Assembly: GCF_009498525.1 (NCBI RefSeq)
Contig: NZ_QSNT01000002.1
Location: forward strand, 1,054,001 to 1,118,000
Reading direction: 5' to 3'
Origin: Rhizobium sp. ICMP 5592
GTDB taxonomy: Bacteria > Pseudomonadota > Alphaproteobacteria > Rhizobiales > Rhizobiaceae
DNA: 64,000 bases
Shown: positions 39,721-48,647 of the stretch, piece after piece
How the letters are laid out: each line of letters opens with the position of its first letter
How positions within the stretch are numbered: the stretch's first letter is position 1
Translations under genes and position numbers: made by a program
The notes under the pieces: generated by a model
What the model was told of the DNA's origin: nothing
Database searches by the model: none
What the model saw: only the letters and a program-made list of their open reading frames with translations

Positions 39721-42183
39721 ATGTCGTCCGCATTCAATAATGATTTCAATCTCGATCTAGCTGGTTCGTGGCGGCTCACGTCGCCCGACAGCGCTCACTC
39801 TCTTTCCATGCCGATCCCCGGCGACGTCCATACCGCGCTTCACGCCGCCGACCTCATTCCCGATCCCTATTTCGGGCGGAATGAGGAGGTGGTGCAGTGG
39901 GTTGCCAATCAGGACTGGCAGATCACGCGCAGCTTCAATCTCGATGATATCGGCGGTGATTGGTATCTGGATATCGACTATCTCGACACGGTGGCGAGCG
40001 TCTATGTCAATGACGTGCTCGTGCTCGAGGGCAACAACAGCTTCCAGCGCTACCGTCCCGATGTTTCCAAGGCTCTGAAGACGGGCGAGAACACGATCCG
40101 TATTCTGTTGCATTCCAGCGTCAAGGCAGGCGCCGAGCTGCAGGGCAAGCAGCCGTTCTATATCCCCTACAGCACGGCCAATTCGCCGATCCCGAACGGC
40201 AACATGCTGCGCAAGCCGCAATGCCATTTCGGCTGGGACTGGAATATTGCGGTCGCGCCGCTTGGGCTCTACGGCACCATTGCGCTGAAGAAGCTCGAGA
40301 TTGCCAGGATCGAGAGTATCGTTACACAGCAGCTCCACAATGACGACGGCTCGGTCGATCTTAAGGTGACTGCAGCGCTGTTTGCCAAGGGCACTGGTGT
40401 CGCCCAGCTCTATTTCTCGCTTGACGACGAGCGGTTGCGGCTCGATATTGGCGTCAACGCTGGCGAGACCTCGATCACCCATGTCTTCCATATCGATAAG
40501 CCAAAGCTTTGGTGGCCGGCCGGCAGTGGTGAGCAGGCGCTTTATGCGCTTTCCGTCGAGACCAATTCCGAAACCGCGACCCGGCAGATCGGCCTGCGCA
40601 CCGTTGAGCTGATCACCGACGAGGACGAGGCGGGCAGCCGTTTCGCGCTGAAGATCAACGGCCGCGAAATCTTTGCACGCGGCGCCAACTGGATCCCGGC
40701 GGATGCACTGTTTTCACGCTCCAGCCCGGCTTTGACCGAAGACTTGTTGCAGTCGGCAGCAGCGGCCAACATGAACATCATCCGCGTCTGGGGTGGTGGC
40801 TTCTACGAGCATGACTGGTTCTACGACATCTGCGACCGGCTTGGCCTGATGGTTTGGCAGGACTTCATGTTTGCCTGCAACCTCTATCCCTCGACCGGCG
40901 ATTTCCTCGAGAATGTCGCGGACGAAGTCGGCTATCAGGTCCGGCGGTTGGCGACGCATCCGTCGATCGCACTCTGGTGTGGCGACAACGAGCTGGTCGG
41001 CGCGCTCACCTGGTTCGAGGAATCCCGTAGGGATCGCGACCGTTATCTCGTCTCCTACGACCGGCTGAACCGGACGATCGAGCAGGCGATGAAGAAGGCA
41101 GCACCGGATGCGATCTGGTGGCCGTCGAGCCCGGCCTCCGGCTATCTCAACTTCGGCGACGCCTGGCATGCGGACGGCTCCGGCGACATGCATTACTGGT
41201 CGGTCTGGCACGAGAACAAGTCCTTCGACAACTATCGGTCCGTGCGCCCGCGCTTTTGCTCGGAATTCGGTTTTCAGTCCTACACGTCGCTGCCGGTCAT
41301 CAAGACCTATGCCGACGCCAAGGACATGAATATCGCGTCTCCGGTGATGGAGCTGCATCAGAAGAATGCCGGCGGCAACGAGCGCATCGCCGGCACGATG
41401 TTCCGCTATTTCCGCTTCCCCAAGGGTTTCCCGAATTTCGTCTATCTGAGCCAGGTGCAGCAGGGCCTCGCCATCAAAACGGCGGTGGAATATTGGCGCT
41501 CGCTGAAGCCCCACTGCATGGGCACGATCTACTGGCAGCTCAACGACACCTGGCCGGTCGCTTCCTGGTCGAGCCTCGATTATGGTGGGCGCTGGAAGGT
41601 GATGCACTATCTGGTGCGCCGCTTCTTCCAGCCGGTCTCGGTTGCCGCCATCCCGTCCGAGGACAACAAGACCATCCGCTTGTCACTGGTCAATGACACT
41701 AACATCGATGTCACCGTCGATATCGCTGTGTCGCTGCTCAAGCTCGATGGTGAGCGCGTGCCGTTGACGACGGCGCATGCGGTCTGCACGCCGGATGCGG
41801 CCGTTACAGCATTGTCCATCGATGCCTCGCAGGTGCCGGACGATTGCCTGCTGGCATGGCATTTCACCACATCGAACGGCATGGGCGGCGAGGGGCACTA
41901 TGTCCACGGCACCTACAAGGCGCTGGAGCTTCAACCGGCGGGTCTTGCGGTCCAGAGGGCGGAGATCGCGGAAAACGGCGCTGTGGAACTGACTGTCACC
42001 GCGCGGGGACTGGCGCTGTTCGTGATGATCGAGAGCGAGACGGAGGGGCGTTATTCCGACAATGCCTTCGACCTTGCCGCCGGCGAAAGTCGCCGTATCG
42101 TCTTCACGCCGGCCAAGCCGCTTGCCGGCATTGTTCCGGACTTCCGCATTTACGACCTCCAGTCCAGCCAATCGGTGGACTGA
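39721..42183 (+). CDS. Beta-mannosidase, glycoside hydrolase family 2, intracellular
   Basis: 820 residues with the GH2 layout: a sugar-binding jelly-roll domain ('LAGSWRLTSPD', 'PIPGDVHTALHAADLIPDPYFGRNE'), an immunoglobulin-like domain ('KLWWPAGSGEQALYAL'), then a TIM barrel. The acid/base is E424 in 'LWCGDNELVG' and the nucleophile is E515 in 'RFCSEFGFQSYTS', both in the beta-mannosidase-specific contexts. 'WQDFMFACNLYP' is also typical. It releases mannose from the non-reducing end of beta-mannosides. There is no signal peptide, so the substrate must be imported first, which fits the ABC genes upstream. Confidence 0.93.
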   Translation: MSSAFNNDFNLDLAGSWRLTSPDSAHSLSMPIPGDVHTALHAADLIPDPYFGRNEEVVQWVANQDWQITRSFNLDDIGGDWYLDIDYLDTVASVYVNDVLVLEGNNSFQRYRPDVSKALKTGENTIRILLHSSVKAGAELQGKQPFYIPYSTANSPIPNGNMLRKPQCHFGWDWNIAVAPLGLYGTIALKKLEIARIESIVTQQLHNDDGSVDLKVTAALFAKGTGVAQLYFSLDDERLRLDIGVNAGETSITHVFHIDKPKLWWPAGSGEQALYALSVETNSETATRQIGLRTVELITDEDEAGSRFALKINGREIFARGANWIPADALFSRSSPALTEDLLQSAAAANMNIIRVWGGGFYEHDWFYDICDRLGLMVWQDFMFACNLYPSTGDFLENVADEVGYQVRRLATHPSIALWCGDNELVGALTWFEESRRDRDRYLVSYDRLNRTIEQAMKKAAPDAIWWPSSPASGYLNFGDAWHADGSGDMHYWSVWHENKSFDNYRSVRPRFCSEFGFQSYTSLPVIKTYADAKDMNIASPVMELHQKNAGGNERIAGTMFRYFRFPKGFPNFVYLSQVQQGLAIKTAVEYWRSLKPHCMGTIYWQLNDTWPVASWSSLDYGGRWKVMHYLVRRFFQPVSVAAIPSEDNKTIRLSLVNDTNIDVTVDIAVSLLKLDGERVPLTTAHAVCTPDAAVTALSIDASQVPDDCLLAWHFTTSNGMGGEGHYVHGTYKALELQPAGLAVQRAEIAENGAVELTVTARGLALFVMIESETEGRYSDNAFDLAAGESRRIVFTPAKPLAGIVPDFRIYDLQSSQSVD

Positions 42184-42264
42184 GGATATCCGGCCGCCAT
42201 CCGGCGGTATTTCAGGGCCGCTGGCCCATGACAGAAGGCCGAGAGGCCATTGGAGAGCATGACG

Positions 42265-43026
42265 ATGACGAAACTTGGATTTCAGATTTATAGCGCCCGC
42301 AACTTCCAGCCCTATTCCGACGTGTTCGTAAAGCTCGGCAAGGCCGGCTATGCCGAAGTCGAAGGTTTCGGCGGCATCTATGCGGATCTCGATGAGGCTG
42401 GCCTCAAGAGCCTGCGCGCTGAGCTCGACAAGAACGGCCTGGTGATGGCGAGCGGCCATTTCAGCCCCGACTTTCTCGATGGCGAAGTGCAGAAGTCGCT
42501 GACGATCGCCAAGACGCTCGGCATGGATTCGATCTATGCGCCGCATCTTGCCGCCGATCAGCGTCCGAAGGATGCCGCCGGCTGGCTTGCCTTCGGCAAG
42601 CGTCTGCAGGAGATGAGCAAGCCCTACAAGGACGCTGGTTTCGAATTCGGCTGGCATAATCACGACTTCGAATTCGTCAAGCAGGCCGACGGCTCGCTGC
42701 CGATCGAGCAGATCTTCGAAGGCGCTCCGGATATCTCCTGGGAAGCCGATATCGCCTGGGTCATCCGTGGCGGCGGCGATCCCTTCGCCTGGATCGAGAA
42801 GCTCGGCCCGCGCATCACGTCGGTGCACGTCAAGGACATCGCGGCCGCCGGCGAGAACAAGGACGAAGACGGCTGGGCCGACCTCGGCTACGGCACCGTT
42901 CCCTGGCAGAAGCTGCTGAAGGTGCTCGCCGGCACCAAGGCCAAGCATTACGTCATCGAGCATGACAATCCGAGCGACATCGATCGTCTGATCACCCGCT
43001 CCATCGCATCTTTCAAGACCTACTGA
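42265..43026 (+). CDS. TIM-barrel sugar isomerase/epimerase (AP-endonuclease-2-like)
   Basis: 253 residues of the xylose-isomerase-like TIM-barrel family. 'LGFQIYSARNFQPYSDVFVKLGKAGYAEVEGFGG' marks the first strands. 'FEFGWHNHDFEF' and 'WEADIAWVIRGGGDP' supply likely metal ligands (His, Glu, Asp), with 'SVHVKDIA' and 'YVIEHDNPSD' later. Such proteins isomerise or epimerise sugars or keto-sugars, and are often paired with Gfo/Idh oxidoreductases as here (11-bp gap). The ATG at 42265 is chosen for GGAG spacing; 42259 is an alternative. Exact substrate unknown. Confidence 0.85.
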   Translation: MTKLGFQIYSARNFQPYSDVFVKLGKAGYAEVEGFGGIYADLDEAGLKSLRAELDKNGLVMASGHFSPDFLDGEVQKSLTIAKTLGMDSIYAPHLAADQRPKDAAGWLAFGKRLQEMSKPYKDAGFEFGWHNHDFEFVKQADGSLPIEQIFEGAPDISWEADIAWVIRGGGDPFAWIEKLGPRITSVHVKDIAAAGENKDEDGWADLGYGTVPWQKLLKVLAGTKAKHYVIEHDNPSDIDRLITRSIASFKTY

Positions 43027-43037
43027 GGCACTATCCC

Positions 43038-44171
43038 ATGGCTAAGGAACTTGGCGTCGGCATCCTCGGATGCGGCAATATCTCAACGACCTACTTCAAG
43101 CTCTCTCCGCTCTTCAAGGGCCTGAAGGTGCTCGCCTGCGCTGATATCAATATGGATGCGGCGCGCCTGCGCGCCGAGGAATATCAGGTCAAGGCGCAGA
43201 CGGTGGACGAACTGCTCGCCAATGACGAGCTCGACGTTATCGTCAACCTGACGATCCCGGACGCGCATTTCCCGATCTCCAAGCGTATTCTGGAGGCGGG
43301 GAAGCATGTTTATTCCGAAAAGCCGCTGGTGTTGACGCTGGAGCAGGGTGAGGAACTGCGTCGCATCGCCAAGGGGAAGGGGCTGGCCGTCGGCTGCGCT
43401 CCCGATACCTTCCTCGGCGGCGCGCATCAGCTTGCCCGCAAATTCATCGACGACGGCGGTATTGGCCGCGTGACGTCGGGCACTTGCCACGTCATGAGCC
43501 CGGGCATGGAAATGTGGCATCCGAACCCGGACTTCTTCTTCCTCCCCGGCGGCGGTCCGATCCTTGATCTCGGCCCTTACTACGTCGCCAACCTCATCAA
43601 CCTCATCGGTCCGGTGAAGCGCGTCGGCGCGATGACCTCGATGGCGTCGGAAACCCGCACGATCACCAGCCAGCCGCGCAACGGCGAGATCATCCCGGTG
43701 AAGACACCGACGACGATCCAGGCGCTGCTGGAATTCGTCAGCGGTGCTACGGTGACGCTGACGGCGAGCTGGGATGTCTGGTCGCATCGTCATGCCAATA
43801 TGGAACTCTACGGCACCGAGGGCTCGCTCTACGTGCCGGATCCGAACTTCTTCGGCGGCGTGGTCGAGGCCAGCGGTCGCGACAAGGAGATCAAGCCGCT
43901 TGCCGACTGGGCGCATCCTTTCGGCATCGCCAACCAAGAAAGCCCGAACGGCGCGCGTGCCAACTATCGCACGGCCGGTCTTGCAGACATGGCGGCATCG
44001 TTGATCGACGGGCGCGACGCGCGTTGCTCGCTCGACCGTACGCTGCACGGCGTCGATGTCATGACCTCGATCCTGAAATCGGGTGCGGAAAACCGCTTCA
44101 TCGATCTGACGACCACCTGCACACAGCCGGCAGCACTCGGTATCGAAGAAGCTCAGGCGCTCTTGAAGTAG
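43038..44171 (+). CDS. Gfo/Idh/MocA-family oxidoreductase
   Basis: 377 residues. The N-terminal Rossmann motif is 'GVGILGCGNISTTYFKLSPLF', with 'NLTIPDAHFPISKRILEAGKHVYSEKPL' carrying the EKP motif. The C-terminal alpha/beta domain contains 'GGGPILDLGPYYVANLINLIGPVKRVGAM', whose D-x-G-x-Y/H layout supplies the catalytic residues. It oxidises or reduces a sugar hydroxyl with NAD(P). Its place between a sugar isomerase and a strong terminator makes it the last gene of the main operon. It may oxidise mannose or a glycoside at C-3 or C-1; that is inference. Confidence 0.9.
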   Translation: MAKELGVGILGCGNISTTYFKLSPLFKGLKVLACADINMDAARLRAEEYQVKAQTVDELLANDELDVIVNLTIPDAHFPISKRILEAGKHVYSEKPLVLTLEQGEELRRIAKGKGLAVGCAPDTFLGGAHQLARKFIDDGGIGRVTSGTCHVMSPGMEMWHPNPDFFFLPGGGPILDLGPYYVANLINLIGPVKRVGAMTSMASETRTITSQPRNGEIIPVKTPTTIQALLEFVSGATVTLTASWDVWSHRHANMELYGTEGSLYVPDPNFFGGVVEASGRDKEIKPLADWAHPFGIANQESPNGARANYRTAGLADMAASLIDGRDARCSLDRTLHGVDVMTSILKSGAENRFIDLTTTCTQPAALGIEEAQALLK

Positions 44172-44191
44172 GCGCAGGAAAAGCTAGTTTG

Positions 44192-44219
44192 CGCGCGGGT
44201 GGATAGCCCGCGCGTTTTT
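44192..44219 (+). terminator. Terminator after the Gfo/Idh gene
   Basis: CGCGCGGG, 7-nt loop, CCCGCGCG and a TTTTT run. It ends the main transcript or sets the level of read-through into the aldo/keto reductase gene 20 bp further on. Confidence 0.85.
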
Positions 44220-44239
44220 ATCTCAAAGGAATTGGCATC

Positions 44240-45271
44240 ATGTCTTGGCAACCGGCATCTGACCGCTATGCGAAAATGAAATACAACAGAACAGGCCGTT
44301 CCGGCCTGAAGCTGCCGGCGGTTTCGCTGGGGCTTTGGCACAATTTCGGCGGCGATACGCCACACGACCGCAAGGTCGACATGTGCCGCACCGCCTTCGA
44401 TCTCGGCATCACCCATTTCGACCTCGCCAATAATTACGGCCCGCCTCCCGGCAGCGCCGAAACCGCTTTTGGCGAAATCCTGCGCACTGATTTCGCCGGT
44501 CTGCGCGACGAACTCATCATCTCGTCGAAGGCCGGCTACGACATGTGGCCGGGTCCTTATGGCGAATGGGGCAGCCGCAAGTACCTGATCGCGTCGTGCG
44601 ACCAGAGCCTGAAGCGCATGGGGCTCGACTATGTCGATATCTTCTATTCGCACCGTTTCGACCCGGATACGCCTCTGGAGGAAACTTGCGCTGCGCTCGA
44701 TCATATCGTCCGTTCGGGCAGGGCGCTCTATGTCGGCATCTCCTCCTACAACTCGCAGCGCACGCGCGAAGCCGCCGCTATCCTGAAAGATCTCGGCACA
44801 CCTTGCCTCATCCACCAGCCGAGCTATTCCATGCTCAACCGCTGGGTCGAGGATGACGGTCTGGTCGATACGCTGGAGGATCTGGGCATTGGCTCGATCG
44901 TCTTCTCGCCGCTTGCCCAGGGCATGCTGACGACGAAGTATCTCGGTGGTATCCCCAGCGACAGCCGCGCCGCCCAGAACCACTTCCTGAAGCGCGACTT
45001 CATTCGTCCGTCGATCATCGAGAATATCCAGAAACTCAACGAGATCGCCGAAAAGCGTGGCCAGACTCTGGCGCAGATGGCGATCGCCTGGGTTCTGCGC
45101 GGCGGCCGCATCACCTCGGCGCTGATCGGCGCCAGCCGCTCATCGCAGATCGTCGATTGCGTCAAGGCGCTCGACAATCTCGACTTCACGGCGGAGGAGC
45201 TGAAGGAGATCGATGTCTACGCCCGGGAGGCCGACATCAATCTCTGGGCTAAGTCGGCCGAGCGCGACTGA
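44240..45271 (+). CDS. Aldo/keto reductase (YghZ/GpR type)
   Basis: 343 residues. The catalytic tetrad positions are visible: Asp and Tyr in 'ITHFDLANNYGPPPGSAE' (~57-75), Lys in 'IISSKAGYDMWPGPYG' (~93-108) and His in 'DIFYSHRFDPDTPLEE' (~133). 'HNFGGDTPHDRKVDMCRTAFDLG' and 'LGTPCLIHQPSYSMLNRWVE' are characteristic of the YghZ subgroup (L-glyceraldehyde 3-phosphate and methylglyoxal reductases). Its NADPH-dependent role in this locus may be reduction of a keto-sugar or aldehyde. It sits between two strong terminators, so it is at least partly expressed separately. Confidence 0.9.
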   Translation: MSWQPASDRYAKMKYNRTGRSGLKLPAVSLGLWHNFGGDTPHDRKVDMCRTAFDLGITHFDLANNYGPPPGSAETAFGEILRTDFAGLRDELIISSKAGYDMWPGPYGEWGSRKYLIASCDQSLKRMGLDYVDIFYSHRFDPDTPLEETCAALDHIVRSGRALYVGISSYNSQRTREAAAILKDLGTPCLIHQPSYSMLNRWVEDDGLVDTLEDLGIGSIVFSPLAQGMLTTKYLGGIPSDSRAAQNHFLKRDFIRPSIIENIQKLNEIAEKRGQTLAQMAIAWVLRGGRITSALIGASRSSQIVDCVKALDNLDFTAEELKEIDVYAREADINLWAKSAERD

Positions 45272-45277
45272 TCGATC

Positions 45278-45310
45278 AAAAACGCCCGGGACTTGGTTCC
45301 GGGCGTTTTT
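45278..45310 (+). terminator. Terminator after the aldo/keto reductase gene
   Basis: A-run, CGCCCGG, 9-nt loop, CCGGGCG and TTTTT immediately after the stop codon. Confidence 0.9.
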
Positions 45311-45377
45311 CTTTGTCTTGATTGCCTATTGCCGTTCGAACGGCGCATAGTGGTGTGTTCTCTGGAGGAGATGTCCC

Positions 45378-46988
45378 ATGATCCGCAACCCGATCCTGCC
45401 GGGCTTCAACCCCGACCCGTCCATCTGCCGCGTCGGCGAGGATTATTACATCGCGACGTCGACCTTCGAATGGTATCCTGGTGTGCAGATCCATCATTCG
45501 CGCGATCTGGTGAACTGGACGCTGGTACGCCGGCCGCTGGAGCGCGCCTCGCAACTCGATATGCGCGGCGAGCCCGATAGCTGTGGCATCTGGGCGCCAT
45601 GCCTCTCCTATGCCGATGGTCTGTTCTGGCTGGTCTATACCGACGTCAAGCGCTACGACGGCAATTTCAAGGATGCCCATAACTACATCGTGACCTCGCC
45701 AACGATCGAAGGCGCGTGGTCCGAGCCATCCTATGTCAATTCCTCGGGATTCGACCCTTCGCTCTTCCATGACGACGACGGCCGTAAATGGTTCGTCAAC
45801 ATGCAATGGAACCAGCGCACGGAAAGTTATGGCGGCTCGCCGAAGACGCCGGCTTTCGATGGTATCCTGTTGCAGGAATGGGATGCGTCGACGAAATCGC
45901 TGAAAGGTCCGATCAAGAACATCTTTGCCGGCACCGAGCTTGGTCTGGTTGAAGGCCCGCATCTCTTCAAGCGCAACGGTTGGTATTATCTCACGACTGC
46001 CGAGGGCGGCACAGGCTATGACCACGCCGTCACCATGGCGCGTTCGCGCAATATCGATGGCCCCTACGAACTGCACCCGAACAAGCATCTGATCACTTCG
46101 AAGGACCGTCCGGACGCGGCGTTGCAGCGGGCAGGGCATGGCCAGTATGTCGAGATCCCGGATGGGCAGTTCTATCACACGCATCTTTCCGGCCGGCCAT
46201 TGCCGCCGCACAGGCGCTGCACGCTTGGCCGCGAAACCAGTCTGCAGAAATGTATCTGGAAGGAAGATGGCTGGCTCTATCTGGAAAACGGCACCACTGT
46301 TCCCGATGTGGAGGTGCCCGGCCTGAACGGCGCGGAACCTATCGAGAAACCGCGCCGCAGCGGCTATAATTTCGACGGCGGCAAGCTGCCGGCGGATTTC
46401 CAATGGTTGCGTACGCCGCAGCCGGAGCGCATCTTCAGCCTGACGGATCGATCAGGTCATCTGCGCCTGTTCGCTCGCGAAAGCATCGGCTCCTGGTTTG
46501 AACAGGCGCTGGTCGCTCGCCGGCAGGAGCATCATAGCTTCCGCGCCGAGACCGTCGTCGAGTTCCAGCCGGACACCTATCAGCAGGTCGCGGGCCTGAC
46601 GCATTATTACAATCGCTTTAAGCTGCATGCGATCGCCGTGACGCTGCATGAGAAACTCGGCCACTGCGTTACCATCATGACCTGCTCGGGCGATTATCCG
46701 AACGGCCGGTTGACTTTTCCGATCGGTGGCGGCGTTGCCGTTCCGGATGGACGCATCCAGCTTGCCATGGAAGTCTACGACAACGACCTGCAGTTCTTCT
46801 GGCAGGCGGAAGGCATGGGAGCGTGGCAGGCGATCGGCCCTGTGCTCGACGCCGGCGTCATCTCCGATGAGGGTGGGCGCGGCGAGCATGGTTCATTCAC
46901 CGGTGCCTTCGTCGGCATGTTTGCCTTCGATACGTCGGGCCGGGCAAAGGCTGCCGATTTCGATTGGTTCAATTACGACGAGCTCTGA
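45378..46988 (+). CDS. Beta-xylosidase, glycoside hydrolase family 43, intracellular
   Basis: 536 residues. The N-terminal five-bladed propeller has the GH43 catalytic acids in the expected places: D13 (general base, 'GFNPDPSICR'), D126 (pKa modulator, 'SSGFDPSLFHDDDG') and E192 (general acid, 'LGLVEGPHLFKR'). The C-terminal ~200 residues form the beta-sandwich typical of the XynB-like subgroup ('FEQALVARRQEHHSF', 'AGLTHYYNRFKLHAIAV'). It removes xylose from xylo-oligosaccharides. No signal peptide, so it acts on imported substrate. GGAGGAG lies at 45364-45370. It has its own gap after a terminator but clearly belongs to the hemicellulose theme of the locus. Confidence 0.93.
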   Translation: MIRNPILPGFNPDPSICRVGEDYYIATSTFEWYPGVQIHHSRDLVNWTLVRRPLERASQLDMRGEPDSCGIWAPCLSYADGLFWLVYTDVKRYDGNFKDAHNYIVTSPTIEGAWSEPSYVNSSGFDPSLFHDDDGRKWFVNMQWNQRTESYGGSPKTPAFDGILLQEWDASTKSLKGPIKNIFAGTELGLVEGPHLFKRNGWYYLTTAEGGTGYDHAVTMARSRNIDGPYELHPNKHLITSKDRPDAALQRAGHGQYVEIPDGQFYHTHLSGRPLPPHRRCTLGRETSLQKCIWKEDGWLYLENGTTVPDVEVPGLNGAEPIEKPRRSGYNFDGGKLPADFQWLRTPQPERIFSLTDRSGHLRLFARESIGSWFEQALVARRQEHHSFRAETVVEFQPDTYQQVAGLTHYYNRFKLHAIAVTLHEKLGHCVTIMTCSGDYPNGRLTFPIGGGVAVPDGRIQLAMEVYDNDLQFFWQAEGMGAWQAIGPVLDAGVISDEGGRGEHGSFTGAFVGMFAFDTSGRAKAADFDWFNYDEL

Positions 46989-47107
46989 TTTTACCGATCA
47001 TCCGTACACCCTTATCTGCAAGGGAAGACGGTATTTCTTTCAGATGCGATCTGTTGATGAGTTGTCGCACTCATTTTATCAGTAAATCCGGGCAAGCATC
47101 TAATTTT

Positions 47108-47125
47108 TATTACAAAAATGTAATA
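47108..47125. promoter_or_regulatory. 18-bp palindrome upstream of the RcnB-like gene (candidate operator)
   Basis: TATTACA-AAAA-TGTAATA: perfect 7-bp arms in an AT-rich stretch, 75 bp before the start codon. The centre is all A, so an RNA hairpin would be weak and a protein-binding site is more likely. Confidence 0.5.
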
Positions 47126-47199
47126 GAATCGTCAGGTTCGCTTCATCTCTTGCGGGATAGAAGCCTTCTTTGCAGATAGTGAATCGAGGAAACATCTCA

Positions 47200-47529
47200 A
47201 TGAAAAGACTCCTCTCCATTTTTCTCGCCGCCTCGGTTCTGACAATGCCGCTGGCAATGGCCGCCGAGGCCAATGCGGCGGCGGCAGACAAGCAGGTCGT
47301 TGTCGTCAAGAAAGACGTGGTCAAGAAGAAGGTTGTCGTTCGCAAGGGCGGCTGGGTAACGGGTCGTCGCTTGTCGGCGTCCGACCGCCACCGTGCCGCC
47401 AACGTCGATTATCGCCGCCACCACCTGTCGTCTCCGCCGCGCGGTTATCACTGGGTTCGTATCAAGAATAACTTCCTGCTCGTCGGTATGACCAGCGGCT
47501 TGATCTCCAAGGTCGTCAGCGCGCGCTGA
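47200..47529 (+). CDS. Small secreted RcnB-like protein
   Basis: 109 residues. A signal peptide (cleavage near 'EANAAAA') is followed by a Lys/Val-rich segment and the C-terminal RcnB-like block 'RRHHLSSPPRGYHWVRIKNNFLLVGMTSGLISKVV'. RcnB in E. coli is a periplasmic protein affecting nickel and cobalt export; most alphaproteobacterial homologues are uncharacterised, so only the fold is suggested. The ATG at 47200 has GAGGA upstream. It has its own terminator and an upstream palindrome, so it is independently regulated. Confidence 0.8.
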   Translation: MKRLLSIFLAASVLTMPLAMAAEANAAAADKQVVVVKKDVVKKKVVVRKGGWVTGRRLSASDRHRAANVDYRRHHLSSPPRGYHWVRIKNNFLLVGMTSGLISKVVSAR

Positions 47530-47554
47530 GGGCAGTCTTGATATTGGCATGCAG

Positions 47555-47578
47555 AAAGGCGCTCCGATGGGCGCCTTT
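47555..47578 (+). terminator. Terminator after the RcnB-like gene
   Basis: AAAGGCGC, 8-nt loop, GCGCCTTT, then TCGCTT; short T stretch. Confidence 0.75.
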
Positions 47579-47746
47579 CGCTTAGTGCAGCATCGACATC
47601 AAGCGGAAGCCGAAAGCCGCTTGCAGCAGACTGCGGCAGGTGGTTTCTTTGTTTTCAATGGTCTGACGGTTGCCTGATAGCAATCAGGTTTCGCGGCGGT
47701 GGAGAGTTTGGTTTTCATCGGGCCATTCCCGAAGAAAGGAATGGCA

Positions 47747-48628
47747 ATGAAGACGATCGCTGCCGGTGTACTTGACGTCGCCTATGAGGAAACTGGCCCG
47801 GAGGACGGCTTTCCGGTCTTGCTGCTCCATGGCTTTCCCTATGACGCCCATGCCTATGATAACGTAGCACGGCAGCTTGCGGGCAAAGGGCTGCGTTGCA
47901 TCGTCCCGTTTATTCGAGGCTATGGCCCGACACGCTTCCTCTCGGCGGAGACGCCGCGTTCCGGCGAGCAGGCGGCTCTTGGGGCGGATCTGCTGGCATT
48001 GATGGATGCGCTCTCGATTGAGAGCGCCGTTCTCTGTGGTTATGATTGGGGCGGCAGGGCGGCTTGCATCGTCGCCGCGCTCTGGCCGGAGCGTGTTCGT
48101 GGTCTGGTAAGCTGCGGAACCGGCTACAATATTCAGAATATCGCCAAGGCAGGACTGCCCGCTTCTCCCGAGGAAGAGGCTCGCTACTGGTATCAGTATT
48201 ACTTCCATTCGGAGCGCGGCAGGGCGGGGCTAGCCGCAAATCGCCGGGAGTTCTGCAGCTTCATCTGGAGGCTATGGTCTCCGACATGGGCGTTTGACGA
48301 CGAGACCTATGAGCGCAGCGCCGCCGCCTTCGACAATCCTGATTTCGTCGATGTCGTCATCCATTCCTATCGTCACAGATTTGGCGGCATCGCCGGCGAC
48401 CCGGCTTTCGCAGAGATCGAGGCACGCCTGGCAAAGCAGCCCGATATCATTGTGCCGACAATCGTGTTGCAGGGCGCCGACGATGGCGTCGACCCGCCGC
48501 GAACGGCTGACCGCGACGCGGCTCATTTCTCCGCCCATTACGAGCGTCGGATCTTGGCTGGCATTGGGCATAATCTGCCGCAGGAGGCTCCGGATGCTTT
48601 TGCGGAAGCGGTACTTTCTCTCCTATAG
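47747..48628 (+). CDS. Alpha/beta hydrolase with Asp nucleophile (epoxide hydrolase/dehalogenase-like)
   Basis: 293 residues. The oxyanion motif is 'VLLLHGFPYDAHAYDNVARQL'. The nucleophile elbow is 'VLCGYDWGGRAACIVAALWPERV', where the G-x-D-x-G form has Asp instead of Ser, as in epoxide hydrolases and haloalkane dehalogenases. Later come an acid loop 'TIVLQGADDGVDPP' and the catalytic His in 'LAGIGHNLPQEAPDAF'. The substrate is not readable. The ATG at 47747 has AAGGA six nucleotides upstream; 47741 is too close to that site. The GNAT gene starts 19 bp downstream. Confidence 0.86.
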   Translation: MKTIAAGVLDVAYEETGPEDGFPVLLLHGFPYDAHAYDNVARQLAGKGLRCIVPFIRGYGPTRFLSAETPRSGEQAALGADLLALMDALSIESAVLCGYDWGGRAACIVAALWPERVRGLVSCGTGYNIQNIAKAGLPASPEEEARYWYQYYFHSERGRAGLAANRREFCSFIWRLWSPTWAFDDETYERSAAAFDNPDFVDVVIHSYRHRFGGIAGDPAFAEIEARLAKQPDIIVPTIVLQGADDGVDPPRTADRDAAHFSAHYERRILAGIGHNLPQEAPDAFAEAVLSLL

Positions 48629-48647
48629 ATCTTGAGGGTATTCGCGG

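Noticed and set aside
44024..44206. Short frame at the end of the Gfo/Idh gene as a small protein.
   Set aside because: It lies mostly inside the Gfo/Idh coding sequence in another frame and runs into the terminator stem.
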